DNA of 64,000 bases from Bacteriovoracaceae bacterium UBA3083 (GCA_002366565.1 DFBJ01000009.1:682195-746194); one strand, 5' to 3'; positions 53,498 to 62,205 are shown, counted from the stretch's first letter. The notes: generated from the sequence alone by a model not told the origin. Numbers and translations: made by a program.

Positions 53498-53504
53498 GAG
53501 ATTT

Positions 53505-53867
53505 ATGAAAACTTTAACTTTATTAATAGCACTTACTCTGTCGGCCAATACTTTTGGAAGCGGAGGACACGATCATGGAAGTAGTCACTCTCATGGTGGA
53601 CACACTCATTCACATAAAGTGAAAGAGGTTTCTAAGGAACAAGCTACAAAGAATGCAAAAGAGAATATTGAAAGACTTATTTCAAGTAAGAAGATAGATA
53701 GCAGCTGGAAGAACTCTAAGCTAGATTCTTCTGTTAAGAAGAAATTTAATGGAAAGACTGAATGGCTTCTGACTTTTTCTAACGAAGAAGGAAAGAAGGG
53801 AAAGAAGTTATATATCTTTTTAACTCTTAGTGGTGACTTTGTCGCTGCTAACTTTACAGGTAAGTAG
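53505..53867 (+). CDS. His-rich periplasmic protein, DUF6488-like
   Basis: ATG 53505 has AGGAG seven bases upstream and yields a signal peptide (MKTLTLLIALTLSANTFG); an upstream extension inside hupE is not needed. The 120-residue precursor starts its mature part with GGHDHGSSHSHGGHTHSH, a metal-binding run, then a small domain ending LYIFLTLSGDFVAANFTGK. This order matches DUF6488 as I remember it. It sits seven bases after hupE and one base before the next membrane gene. Confidence 0.72.
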   Translation: MKTLTLLIALTLSANTFGSGGHDHGSSHSHGGHTHSHKVKEVSKEQATKNAKENIERLISSKKIDSSWKNSKLDSSVKKKFNGKTEWLLTFSNEEGKKGKKLYIFLTLSGDFVAANFTGK

Positions 53868-53868
53868 T

Positions 53869-54207
53869 ATGTGGCTAGCAATTGGTAAAACAGCTGTGGC
53901 TGCAATTTTAATTAGTTTTGTTTCATGGCTTTCTGGTAAGAAAACAGGATTAGCTGGATTTATTACGGCACTTCCTTTAACTACTTTATTAGCACTTGCT
54001 TTCTCACACCTTGAGTGGGGAGATAGTGAGCAATCTGTTGAGTATGCTAAGAGTGTATTTGTAGCAATTCCTGTTTCATTATTATTTTTTGTACCATTCT
54101 TACTTGCACAGAAATTTGATTTAAGTTTTTGGACTTGTTATTCAATTGGTATCTTTCTTTTAGGAGTAGGGTACTTTCTTCATTCTTATATTATAAAAGT
54201 AGTATAA
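53869..54207 (+). CDS. Small membrane protein, DUF3147-like
   Basis: The start ATG 53869 is one base after the preceding stop. The 112-residue product has four hydrophobic segments, with the conserved-looking SWLSGKKTGLAGFITALPLTTLLAL. It resembles DUF3147-type proteins that often neighbour DUF6488 genes. It closes the His-rich/HupE operon and is followed by a strong terminator. Confidence 0.6.
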   Translation: MWLAIGKTAVAAILISFVSWLSGKKTGLAGFITALPLTTLLALAFSHLEWGDSEQSVEYAKSVFVAIPVSLLFFVPFLLAQKFDLSFWTCYSIGIFLLGVGYFLHSYIIKVV

Positions 54208-54216
54208 TACGTACTT

Positions 54217-54245
54217 AAGACCACCTTTTTTAGGTGGTCTTATTT
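54217..54245 (+). terminator. Rho-independent terminator
   Basis: AAGACCACCT (54217-54226), five-T loop, AGGTGGTCTT (54232-54241), then ATTTTA. Perfect 10-bp stem ending the metal operon. Confidence 0.8.
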
Positions 54246-54313
54246 TAATATAAATCTATTTTAGAGATACTTTGAAGATTCAAGAAGGCCAGTAGATTTA
54301 CTGGCCACTTATA

Positions 54314-56212
54314 TTAGGCTTCAACTGCGTTTATTTTTCTACCTTTAAAGTAGTTAAGCATTACTGTCGATATAATGAGAACAACTGCTACTGCTCTCAT
54401 TGATTCTGTCGTAAATACTGCAGAGACACCACAAATCGCCAGTATTACTCTCTCTATTTTATTAAGCTTATTGATAATAAGTCCTTCAATAGAGCCTGCA
54501 AAAGCTATGATGATTGCTATTGTTGATATAATTGCAAAAACAAACTCAACCATACTTTCACCTTCTACAAGAACAAGGTTTGAAAATGCCATCATTAATG
54601 GAATTAAGAAAAATCCTTGAGCAAGTTTGAATGCTTGGACTGCCGACTTCATAGGGGAGGCATTAGCAACTCCGGCTCCTGCAAATGCAGCAAGTGCAAT
54701 CGGTGGAGTAACGTTTGAAGTTTGTGAAAGCCAGAAGACAATCATATGTGCAGTTAGGATTGATAGTCCTAAGTCTGTTAATGCAGGAACTGCCATTATT
54801 GAAAGTACAATATAGGCCGCTGTAACAGGTAGTCCCATTCCTAGAATAATTGCAGCAATCATAATTAAAGCTAAAACAGACCATAAGTAACCGCCTGAAA
54901 GAGCTAATAGAAATTGCGTGAATTGAAGACCAATACCTGTCTGACCAACAACTCCAACAACTATACCGGCCGTAGCACAAGCACAAGAAATTGAAAGAGT
55001 CATATTTGCTCCCTCTTTCAGTGCCTGAAAAAAGACCTTTAAACCAAATCTTGTTTCTTTTCTTATTAGTGCTGCACATACGATAGCTGCACAACCTGCA
55101 ATACCTACAAGTACTGGTGAGTAGTTTAATAAGAGTAATGATGTCAGTAAAATTAGAGGTAGTAAGAAATGCCAACCTCTTTTTAGTACAACAGTAATCT
55201 TCTCTGTAGTATCCATCCCACTTAAACCTAGCTTTGTGGCCATTAAGTGAACGTAAAGTAGCGTACAAGCAAAATATAGAATTGCTGGAGCAATGGAAAC
55301 AAGAAGAATATTACTATAAGGAATGCCTGTGAACTGGGCCATTACGAATGCACCGGCACCCATTACTGGAGGCATAATCTGTCCTCCTGTTGATGCCGCA
55401 GCCTCAATTCCTGCAGCTTGCTCAGGCTTATAACCTAGCTTTTTCATCATTGGAATTGTGAAAGCACCAGTAGTAACTGTGTTTGCTATAGCAGATCCTG
55501 AGATTGAACCTAGGGCTGCTGATGCAAGAACACTTGCTTTTGCTGGTCCACCTTTATATTTCCCTGCAGCTGCAAAAGAAGCATCGATAAAGAATTTTCC
55601 TGCACCACTAACATTTAAAAATGCTCCAAAGAGAATAAACATGAAAACAACGCCAGCTGCAATTGCTAAAGGAGCTCCAAATACTCCATTAGTAGAATAT
55701 ATATGGAATCTAATAACTTCCTCTAGAGTAAACCCTTTACTCGCAAATGAAGAAGGTAAGATGTCACCATAAAGAGCATATACTAGAAAGATCGCTGAAA
55801 TTCCCACCATAATGAATCCAACAGTTCTTCTAGTAGCTTCTAGAAGAAGGATCATTAAAATCGAACCTGCGATAAGGTCATTTCTAGAAAGTCCATCAAT
55901 CAAAAATGAGATATCATCGTAGTTGAAGTTCGTTATCTTTATACTAGAGTATATAGTTGCCGCACAAAAAGCTAAATCCATGAATCTACCTGGAAGATAG
56001 AGTTTAGGATGAGTATCTTTATCAAACATTGGCTTTACTAAAAATACCAGAACTAAAACCCATGAAACATGAATTGGTCTAAAGACTGGGGCAGATAGTC
56101 CTGCTGTAATTCCATACCAAACCTGAAATATTGATAAACAAATCGCTGCTATCGTGAAGACTGATAGCAGGAAGTTATGTGTGATAAAGTTTAAAGATTT
56201 ATCTTTAGTCAT
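54314..56212 (-). CDS. Fused TRAP transporter permease (DctQ-DctM type)
   Basis: The 632-residue product combines the four-helix small and twelve-helix large TRAP subunits. Typical segments are the GGPAKASVLASAALGSISGSAIANTVTTGAFTIPMMKK core, AAASTGGQIMPPVMGAGAF and ALIMIAAIILGMGLPVTAAYI; these mark the TAXI-associated 4TM/12TM fusion family. It uses an ion gradient to import an organic solute delivered by the receptor gene six bases upstream. Many reading frames inside this gene on other frames are artefacts. Confidence 0.92.
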   Translation of the reverse strand: MTKDKSLNFITHNFLLSVFTIAAICLSIFQVWYGITAGLSAPVFRPIHVSWVLVLVFLVKPMFDKDTHPKLYLPGRFMDLAFCAATIYSSIKITNFNYDDISFLIDGLSRNDLIAGSILMILLLEATRRTVGFIMVGISAIFLVYALYGDILPSSFASKGFTLEEVIRFHIYSTNGVFGAPLAIAAGVVFMFILFGAFLNVSGAGKFFIDASFAAAGKYKGGPAKASVLASAALGSISGSAIANTVTTGAFTIPMMKKLGYKPEQAAGIEAAASTGGQIMPPVMGAGAFVMAQFTGIPYSNILLVSIAPAILYFACTLLYVHLMATKLGLSGMDTTEKITVVLKRGWHFLLPLILLTSLLLLNYSPVLVGIAGCAAIVCAALIRKETRFGLKVFFQALKEGANMTLSISCACATAGIVVGVVGQTGIGLQFTQFLLALSGGYLWSVLALIMIAAIILGMGLPVTAAYIVLSIMAVPALTDLGLSILTAHMIVFWLSQTSNVTPPIALAAFAGAGVANASPMKSAVQAFKLAQGFFLIPLMMAFSNLVLVEGESMVEFVFAIISTIAIIIAFAGSIEGLIINKLNKIERVILAICGVSAVFTTESMRAVAVVLIISTVMLNYFKGRKINAVEA

Positions 56213-56218
56213 TTAATT

Positions 56219-57148
56219 CTACTTTGTTTTTAGTTTTTCATTTCTATACTTAAGAGCTCCTGGGTGAAGTTCTGCGCCCTTTAGCTTTGTCATATTTTCA
56301 ATAGTTGTAAATTTTGTATCATTAATAGCGTTTTGAATTTGTTTCATATTTTCAAAAGCTGTTTTTGTCATTTCATAAGCAAGCTTCTCATCAAGAGTCT
56401 TATTTACAACTAGAACATTCCATACCGCTGGAGCAGTAAAAGCCGGAACTTTATTATAGTTTCCTGCTGGAACATTTAAACCTTCATAAGAAGGGTTATC
56501 AGCAATAACTTTTTCAATTTCTTGTTTTGAAAAACTTAAGATACGAATATTATGTGTTAGAGCAACTTCTGTAATAGCACCAGTTGAAAGACTTCCAACG
56601 ATTACACCAGCATCAATTTGATTATTCGATAATGCTCTAGTTGTTGCAGTATAGTTTAGAGATTGAGCTTTAATATCACTCTCATTTATACCAAGTGAGC
56701 TTAGAATGTTAATAGCACTTACACGAGTCCCAGAGCCTGGTGCTCCAAGAGAAACTTTCTTTCCTTTTAGATCAGAAAGCTTTGTGATTTTAGAATCTGC
56801 TGGAACTATGAATTGTACAACATTAGGGTAGAGTGCGAATAAAACTGATATAGGCATTTTTCTAGGAAATGGTTTCTTTCCTGCGTTTGCTTGAAGAACT
56901 ACGTTGCCCATTGCAATTCCTGCAAGTTGCTTATTAGTTGAAACTTTAATTGTATTCTCAACAGAAGCAGCAGTTACTTCAGCTCTCATATTAAAGTTAG
57001 GAATCTTCTCTCCCCAGACTTTCGCTAACATTCCGCCAAGAGGATAGTAAGTACCACTTTGGCTGCCGGTTCCAATTGTGTAGTTTGTATTAGCAATTGA
57101 TAATTGAGACAGTAGCGTGCAGATTAAGAACATGCTTAATTTTTTCAT
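56219..57148 (-). CDS. TAXI-family TRAP solute-binding protein
   Basis: The 309-residue precursor has a signal peptide ending at IANT and the TAXI fold: YTIGTGSQSGTYYPLGGMLAKVW, AEVTAASVENTIKV, KGKKVSLGAPGSGTR and ALSNNQIDAGVIVGSLST. It captures the substrate (often glutamate or 2-oxoglutarate in characterised cases) for the fused permease next to it. The substrate is unknown here. Confidence 0.92.
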   Translation of the reverse strand: MKKLSMFLICTLLSQLSIANTNYTIGTGSQSGTYYPLGGMLAKVWGEKIPNFNMRAEVTAASVENTIKVSTNKQLAGIAMGNVVLQANAGKKPFPRKMPISVLFALYPNVVQFIVPADSKITKLSDLKGKKVSLGAPGSGTRVSAINILSSLGINESDIKAQSLNYTATTRALSNNQIDAGVIVGSLSTGAITEVALTHNIRILSFSKQEIEKVIADNPSYEGLNVPAGNYNKVPAFTAPAVWNVLVVNKTLDEKLAYEMTKTAFENMKQIQNAINDTKFTTIENMTKLKGAELHPGALKYRNEKLKTK

Positions 57149-57376
57149 GTGAACTTCCTATTTGTGATTTATTGTGAACTATTTCTAATATTAAATATTA
57201 GGGAACCTTACCAAATTAGTCAATTTAATGATGTCTAACTTTGGCTTTAGTGAATCAAACAGTTTGTTTTTCTGGGACATATGGACCATGTTTTTGCTTT
57301 GCGCAGTTCATGATCAATGATTATTGTTTTATTTTTTTGTAAATAAATTTTTGATAGAATTAGCCGATAAGTTCTT

Positions 57377-59275
57377 ATGAAGCTTCATTACTATCTATTT
57401 ATATTTATCTTAACTTATAATTTATCATCATATGCTGATCAATTTGAAGACCTCTGTATGTCCATTCGAGCAGTAGATAATCAGTGTACTATAAAGATAG
57501 GCAGCCCTTTTAGTACAGATTCTTTTAGTAGATGGTCTTGGCTTTTAAAAAAAGCAAAGGATAAAAAACTATTTTTAAAAGCCGAGATTGATAATAATAA
57601 AGGAATGCTACGATTTCTTCGTGATGACTATGTAGATGATTCAAGTAGTAGAGATTGGTATGAGAAAGAGTATGAAGCAATAGAGAAAGATTATAATTCT
57701 CTAAGAAAAATCTCAAATGAGATTAATATTTACTCAAAAAAACTTAGTATGTGTTACCGGGTTTGTTCTCCCGCAATGCAAGTTGATAATGAAGATAAAT
57801 TAAGAAGGCTTCAAAAAGTAAAGTTGGCTCTGCTAGCTAAAAGACCAATTCTTGCGAGTAAAAATATTGAGGAAATTATTCTTGATGACTCAGTAAGTGA
57901 TAAAGATCTAAAAACAGCAATTGTTAAAACTTATTCCAGTTATCTTAGCTCGGCTCAGGATCGAATTTCAGACCTTCATCTAAGGTTTGGAGAAGATGAG
58001 CGAAACTTCACTTTTGCTAATGACTCAAGAGAGGAGCTTCGAGAGCAGAGATTGAAGTCCTTCTTTAAGACTTTAGAAGGGGAAGTTTCATTGGACCGTT
58101 TGAGTTCTGAATTATTAAGTGAACTTGATTGGGAACATGTGATAAAGAATCCTGAGGAGAGTGAGCTTGCTTGTTACTTCTATAGTAAGAATAAAGACTA
58201 TATATATAAAGAAGGTTTAAAAGATATTGGTATCGAAGTCGGGCTGGTGGCCGCTCCTCTTTTGGCGGGACCTGCGTTTAGGATTGGGGTATGGGGACTG
58301 AAGGGAACCAAGCTATTAAAGTGGGGGATGAGAGAAGAGCTTTATGCAAGTGTAGTAAAGGCAACTTCAGGTGCCGCTAGCACAAGCTTCTTTGTTAAAG
58401 ACTCTCTTGAGCTTTCAAATAAGAGAAAGGACTGTGACAATAAATTAAATAATTTTATTGAGTCTAATAATATTGTTCATTATCAAAAATATATAGAATG
58501 TAATCAAGACTATAGCTCTGATGTATTACTTCTTGCTGCTGAGACTTCACTAGCAGGAGTCTCTACGTTTAAAGGAATAGTGGATGGCCTTAAAGTTAGT
58601 AAAGGCTTTAGTGATAAAGATTCTCTTTATCATGTTAAAGACTATAATGAATTGACCTATTATCTATCTAAAAAAGAAATGGACAATAGTACTTATGGAG
58701 AGGCTGGTTTCAAACTTTCTTCTAAAAAGGGTGACTACTACGTTCTTAATCTGAATGGACCAAAAGAAGAGGTATCAAATATCAGCTCTAAATACTGGGG
58801 CTTTGTATCTGATACTTATAGGAAAAGACTCAATCTTAGTGATCAAGAAGTAAAAGACTTTATTAAGAGTAGTGAAGAAATGGAGTATAGAACGACTCTA
58901 TTTGTAAGTACTGAAAAGAATAAAGCAGACTCTATGCGTGGTGGACTTGCATTTGTAAATTCAAGTGACATTAATGAACTCCTTCCATTTGAAAAGGCTA
59001 CTGGTATTAGAGTTGAGCGAGAGAAAGGAAAGAAGATAGGAGAGGTTGTACGTTTTACAGTAGATGAGAAGTTAGGAGATCGAAAGCTTAGTGATGAACT
59101 TTTAGGTCAGTTATTCTCATCATTCCAATCTCAAGACAAAGTAGACAGTGTTTATGTCTTCACTTCTAAGTCACATAAGAGACTCTATGAGAGATTATTA
59201 AAGAAAATGAAAATACCTTACACTCTTACTCACGACTTGGATCGTGATGTCGTTATGGAAATTGAGCTCCAATGA
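57377..59275 (+). CDS. Exported 632-residue protein with GNAT-like C-terminal region
   Basis: The precursor has a signal peptide (MKLHYYLFIFILTYNLSSYA). Residues about 30-200 form charged helices with Cys pairs (LCMSIRAVDNQC, MCYRVCSPAMQ). A hydrophobic stretch (GIEVGLVAAPLLAGPAFRIG, about 291-310) could insert in a membrane. The last 150 residues recall an acyltransferase: RGGLAFVNSSDINELLPF, GEVVRFTVDE and VYVFTSKSHKRLYERL, as in GNAT/FeeM-like folds where VxRFxV and an Arg-Leu-Tyr end occur. I do not know a family with this architecture. It precedes two exported proteins on the same strand. Confidence 0.65.
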   Translation: MKLHYYLFIFILTYNLSSYADQFEDLCMSIRAVDNQCTIKIGSPFSTDSFSRWSWLLKKAKDKKLFLKAEIDNNKGMLRFLRDDYVDDSSSRDWYEKEYEAIEKDYNSLRKISNEINIYSKKLSMCYRVCSPAMQVDNEDKLRRLQKVKLALLAKRPILASKNIEEIILDDSVSDKDLKTAIVKTYSSYLSSAQDRISDLHLRFGEDERNFTFANDSREELREQRLKSFFKTLEGEVSLDRLSSELLSELDWEHVIKNPEESELACYFYSKNKDYIYKEGLKDIGIEVGLVAAPLLAGPAFRIGVWGLKGTKLLKWGMREELYASVVKATSGAASTSFFVKDSLELSNKRKDCDNKLNNFIESNNIVHYQKYIECNQDYSSDVLLLAAETSLAGVSTFKGIVDGLKVSKGFSDKDSLYHVKDYNELTYYLSKKEMDNSTYGEAGFKLSSKKGDYYVLNLNGPKEEVSNISSKYWGFVSDTYRKRLNLSDQEVKDFIKSSEEMEYRTTLFVSTEKNKADSMRGGLAFVNSSDINELLPFEKATGIRVEREKGKKIGEVVRFTVDEKLGDRKLSDELLGQLFSSFQSQDKVDSVYVFTSKSHKRLYERLLKKMKIPYTLTHDLDRDVVMEIELQ

Positions 59276-59333
59276 TATCTGACATTTAGAGGTATTCGCT
59301 TAAGTAATAGCAATGAATTTCCGATGAAGGTTT

Positions 59334-60380
59334 ATGAAAAATTACCTCGCAATTTCCACAATTCTTTTTAATCTATCTCTTTCCTCGTGGGGAGTTGATC
59401 TCAGAATACCTAAGTCTGAATGTTCAGATATAGATATTAGAGATAAGATGAAGCCAGAGATAAAGAAACACTTTTCAACGCCACGTAATCAAGATGGTAT
59501 AGGTTGGTGTTATGCATTCTCTGCTGCAGATCTACTTACAGCAGAAATGGGTGAGCCTGTCTCTGCATCTCATGTTTCAGCAATATTTAATAAGGAGATT
59601 GATAATAGTTTCTTTATGAAATTTGGATACAATATTGGTCGATTACTAACTGATTCTACATTTGATGAGTCATATGAAGGTGGATGGGTTGATAGAGCTC
59701 TTGAAAATGCTGTAGATGAAAAATTTGTTTGTTCTGAAAAAGCTCTGCCATTTGATAAGAACCACTATGGTGAAACAGCTGAAGTCATTAAACGTTTAGA
59801 GAAAATTAAAGAGAGTATTGATAATGACGAGATATCACCTCGGTATTCTTGCGTAGAAATAGAGGTTCTTAAGCTTAAAGCTTTAAGTAATATTAGAGTA
59901 TCTGAAATATACTCAATATTAGAACAAGATAATATGAATACAGCGTTAGCAGAAATCTTAGAAAAAAACTGTAAAGATAACCTTATCAAATTAAAGAAGT
60001 TTAAAGTCAAATCTCTACACAAGCCTAGGTTGAGTCGTATTAATAGAGATAGATCTCGCTCTGAAGAGAAAAGAGCAGAGAGAAGGTTAAAGAAATACTA
60101 TGGAAAAGTTGGAGAAGTTCTCTCTGCCGGAAAGCCATTAGGTATTAGTTATGACGTAAGTGATATTATGGACTCTAGTGGTGGACATGCAAGTGTTCTA
60201 ACTGCAAGAAGATGGAAAGATGGTAAGTGCCAATTTAAAATACGAAACTCTTGGGGCAAAGGCTGTCGCTCATATGATATGAATAAAATTGAGGAATGTA
60301 ATTATGGAGAAGGTTCATTTTGGGTCGACGATAAAAGTTTTTATAATATGGTCACTGACCTTGACTACATTAGCAATTAG
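59334..60380 (+). CDS. Exported papain-like (C1A) cysteine protease with large insertion
   Basis: The 348-residue precursor has a signal peptide ending near SWG. Catalytic landmarks are Gln in RNQDGIGWCYAF with nucleophile Cys59, His285 in SGGHASVLTARRW and Asn305 in KIRNSWGKGC. Cys-to-His spacing is 226 residues against about 134 in papain, owing to a charged helical insertion (about residues 140-265, with RINRDRSRSEEKRAERR). It lacks a long prodomain. It should act in the periplasm or on prey. A small exported-protein gene overlaps its 3' end by 77 bases. Confidence 0.83.
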   Translation: MKNYLAISTILFNLSLSSWGVDLRIPKSECSDIDIRDKMKPEIKKHFSTPRNQDGIGWCYAFSAADLLTAEMGEPVSASHVSAIFNKEIDNSFFMKFGYNIGRLLTDSTFDESYEGGWVDRALENAVDEKFVCSEKALPFDKNHYGETAEVIKRLEKIKESIDNDEISPRYSCVEIEVLKLKALSNIRVSEIYSILEQDNMNTALAEILEKNCKDNLIKLKKFKVKSLHKPRLSRINRDRSRSEEKRAERRLKKYYGKVGEVLSAGKPLGISYDVSDIMDSSGGHASVLTARRWKDGKCQFKIRNSWGKGCRSYDMNKIEECNYGEGSFWVDDKSFYNMVTDLDYISN

Positions 60381-60663
60381 TCCAGATCTTCTACTAATTG
60401 AAAATGAGAAAAGTATTTCTGTTTTAGTCGATGGGAATAATGTTTATACAAAAGAGTGTAAAGATATTAAGAAATGTTTTTCTTTTCCAAAGAAACTAAA
60501 ATTTTCTTCAAATCAAAATATACTCTTTTCTCTTTGCTATCAAAGCGAGGGAAATCCAAAGTTCGCTACTCTTAAATCTAGTGAGAAGAAAGTACAAGTC
60601 TGCGTAAAGGATAAGTCTGTCGTTGAGCTAGATGAAATGATGGGGCAATTTAAGAAGAGGTAA
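60304..60663 (+). CDS. Small exported protein overlapping the papain-like protease gene
   Basis: ATG 60304 has GAGG nine bases upstream and lies in another frame inside the protease gene, overlapping it by 77 bases. The 119-residue precursor has a signal-like segment (IKVFIIWSLTLTTLAIS) and a mature domain with Cys residues (KECKDIKKCF, SLCYQSE, VQVCVKD) that may pair. The tight overlap suggests a functional partner of the protease, such as an inhibitor; no sequence match supports this. Confidence 0.6.
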   Translation: MEKVHFGSTIKVFIIWSLTLTTLAISPDLLLIENEKSISVLVDGNNVYTKECKDIKKCFSFPKKLKFSSNQNILFSLCYQSEGNPKFATLKSSEKKVQVCVKDKSVVELDEMMGQFKKR

Positions 60664-60664
60664 A

Positions 60665-60949
60665 TTAAGAGTTCTTAATAGCTTCTAGAATATTAGGGTA
60701 TGATTTTTTAATCTCTGGATTTATAGAAAGAAATTTTCTTACACCCTCTGATCTTGCACAAAGAATCTTGGCATCAACAAGTATTTTTATATGGTGTGAA
60801 AATGTAGCCTTTTGAACAGCGTAGTCAAATTCTCCGCAAGTAATCTCACTTTTATCTGCATGAATTAACTGTTGAACAGCACTAAGCCTTATAGGATCAC
60901 CTAAGGCCTTCATGATTTTGTCTAATGTGATCTTCTTTGTTTCTTTCAT
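60665..60949 (-). CDS. ArsR-family transcriptional regulator
   Basis: From ATG 60949 the product is 94 residues, typical of the small ArsR winged-helix group: DKIMKALGDPIRLSAVQQL, then TFSHHIKILVDAKIL as recognition region and a short dimer helix. Two Cys (ITCGEF, ILCARSE) are present but no CxC metal site, so it may sense thiol-reactive electrophiles rather than a metal. A perfect palindrome overlaps its start codon and precedes the divergent old-yellow-enzyme gene. SD is poor. Confidence 0.85.
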   Translation of the reverse strand: MKETKKITLDKIMKALGDPIRLSAVQQLIHADKSEITCGEFDYAVQKATFSHHIKILVDAKILCARSEGVRKFLSINPEIKKSYPNILEAIKNS

Positions 60950-60970
60950 TGTTAGACATATATCTAACAA
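60949..60970. promoter_or_regulatory. ArsR-type operator: perfect 8+6+8 inverted repeat
   Basis: TTGTTAGA (60949-60956), CATATA, TCTAACAA (60963-60970) is a perfect palindromic arrangement between arsR and the divergent OYE gene, reaching the arsR start codon and lying just upstream of the OYE promoter. This is the usual place for an ArsR operator, allowing repression of both genes. Confidence 0.7.
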
Positions 60971-60975
60971 ATAAC

Positions 60976-61004
60976 TTGCCCTGATGCAAGTGAATCTGTA
61001 TCGT
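60976..61004 (+). promoter_or_regulatory. Candidate promoter of the old-yellow-enzyme gene
   Basis: TTGCCC (60976-60981) and TATCGT (60999-61004) with a 17-base spacer lie 31 bases before the start. Matches are moderate; an inverted repeat (CTTGC/GCAAG) overlaps the -35. Confidence 0.35.
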
Positions 61005-61034
61005 TCGATATGTATCAAACAATGGAGATGGAAA

Positions 61035-62084
61035 ATGAATTCGTTATTTAGCCCATTAAAGCTTGGAAATTTAACACTAACAAATAGAATTATTATGGCG
61101 CCACTTACTCGCGGAAGAGCTGGCGAGCAGCGTATACCAAATGATTTAATGGCAAAGTATTATAAAGAAAGATCGAGAGCAGGACTTATTTTAACTGAGG
61201 CAACTTCAGTTACACCAATGGGTGTAGGTTATGCAGATACTCCTGGTATCTGGTCAAGTGAACAAGTTGAAGGGTGGAAGAAAGTCACTGAAGCTGTTCA
61301 CAGTGAAGGTGGGAAAATCTTTATGCAACTTTGGCATGTCGGTCGAATTTCGCACTCATCTTTTTTAAATGGAGAAAAGCCTGTTGCTCCTTCGGCGATA
61401 AAGCCTGCTGGACATGTTTCTCTTGTTCGACCAATTACAGAGTTCGAAACTCCAAGGGCCCTAGAGACAAGTGAAGTTAAGGAAATTGTAGAAGCGTATA
61501 GAGTCGGTGCTGAAAATGCTAAGAAGGCCGGTTTTGATGGTGTTGAACTGCATGCTGCCAATGGGTATCTTATTGATCAATTCTTACAGGATAGTACAAA
61601 TAAAAGAGATGATATCTATGGTGGATCACTTGAGAATAGAGCGAGATTTCTACTAGAAGTAACTGATGCTGTAACAAGTATTTGGGGAGCAGATAGAGTA
61701 GGTGTTCACCTTGCTCCAAGATGTGACGCTCATGATATGGGGGATTCAAATCCTCTTGAGACTTTTAGCTATGTTGTAAAAGAGTTAGATAAGAGAGAAA
61801 TCGCATTTATATTTACTCGAGAGCACCAAGCTGAGGATAGTTTAACTCCTAAGTTGAGAGAGCTATTTTCGGGTGTATTTATAGGAAATGAAAAGTATAC
61901 GAAAGAGACTGCAGCTAAGGCGATTGATTCAGGTCTTGTAGATGCTATCGCTTTTGGTATGACTTTTATTTCTAATCCTGACCTTGTAAAAAGGTTTGAA
62001 ATTGACGCTTCATTAAATGAAGTCAATTTAGAGACAATCTATACTAAGAATGAAGTAGGTTATACTGATTATCCTCATTTATAG
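61035..62084 (+). CDS. Old yellow enzyme family NADH:flavin oxidoreductase (NemA-like alkene reductase)
   Basis: ATG 61035 has GGAG seven bases before it. The 349-residue FMN enzyme reads LFSPLKLGNLTLTNRIIMAPLTR at its N-terminus, FMQLWHVGRISH, the active-site GVELHAANGYLIDQFL (H-x-x-N), and DDIYGGSLENRARFLLEV. Family members reduce enones, N-ethylmaleimide and nitro compounds with NAD(P)H. Divergent arsR and the palindrome suggest electrophile-induced expression. Confidence 0.92.
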   Translation: MNSLFSPLKLGNLTLTNRIIMAPLTRGRAGEQRIPNDLMAKYYKERSRAGLILTEATSVTPMGVGYADTPGIWSSEQVEGWKKVTEAVHSEGGKIFMQLWHVGRISHSSFLNGEKPVAPSAIKPAGHVSLVRPITEFETPRALETSEVKEIVEAYRVGAENAKKAGFDGVELHAANGYLIDQFLQDSTNKRDDIYGGSLENRARFLLEVTDAVTSIWGADRVGVHLAPRCDAHDMGDSNPLETFSYVVKELDKREIAFIFTREHQAEDSLTPKLRELFSGVFIGNEKYTKETAAKAIDSGLVDAIAFGMTFISNPDLVKRFEIDASLNEVNLETIYTKNEVGYTDYPHL

Positions 62085-62092
62085 TTAAAATG

Positions 62093-62137
62093 GCGCTGTG
62101 CAAATATATCTGTGCAGCGCTTCAGTTCCCTCTGAAG
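62093..62137 (+). terminator. Tandem hairpins between the OYE gene and moaA
   Basis: GCGCTGTGCA (62093-62102) and TGTGCAGCGC (62111-62120) form a ten-bp stem with two G-T pairs; TTCAG (62121-62125) and CTGAA (62132-62136) form a second small hairpin. No T-run follows, so it may be a weak terminator or part of a moaA leader. Confidence 0.4.
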
Positions 62138-62205
62138 TTGACTACTTGCTCTAGACATGGAAAAAACTATAACGTTTTATTCTTTGCATTAAATCAGAGG
62201 ACTTT

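Noticed and set aside
54663..55268. A Cys-rich 201-residue frame on the minus strand
   Set aside because: It lies inside the TRAP permease gene in another frame, has no SD and no recognisable domain; the Cys content arises from the shifted reading of the permease codons.
55458..55772. A 104-residue plus-strand frame
   Set aside because: Antisense to the conserved core of the TRAP permease; Ala/Pro-rich composition reflects the other strand.
62085..62205. Moco riboswitch before moaA
   Set aside because: Two hairpins exist, but I cannot recognise the conserved sequence elements of the Moco RNA motif.
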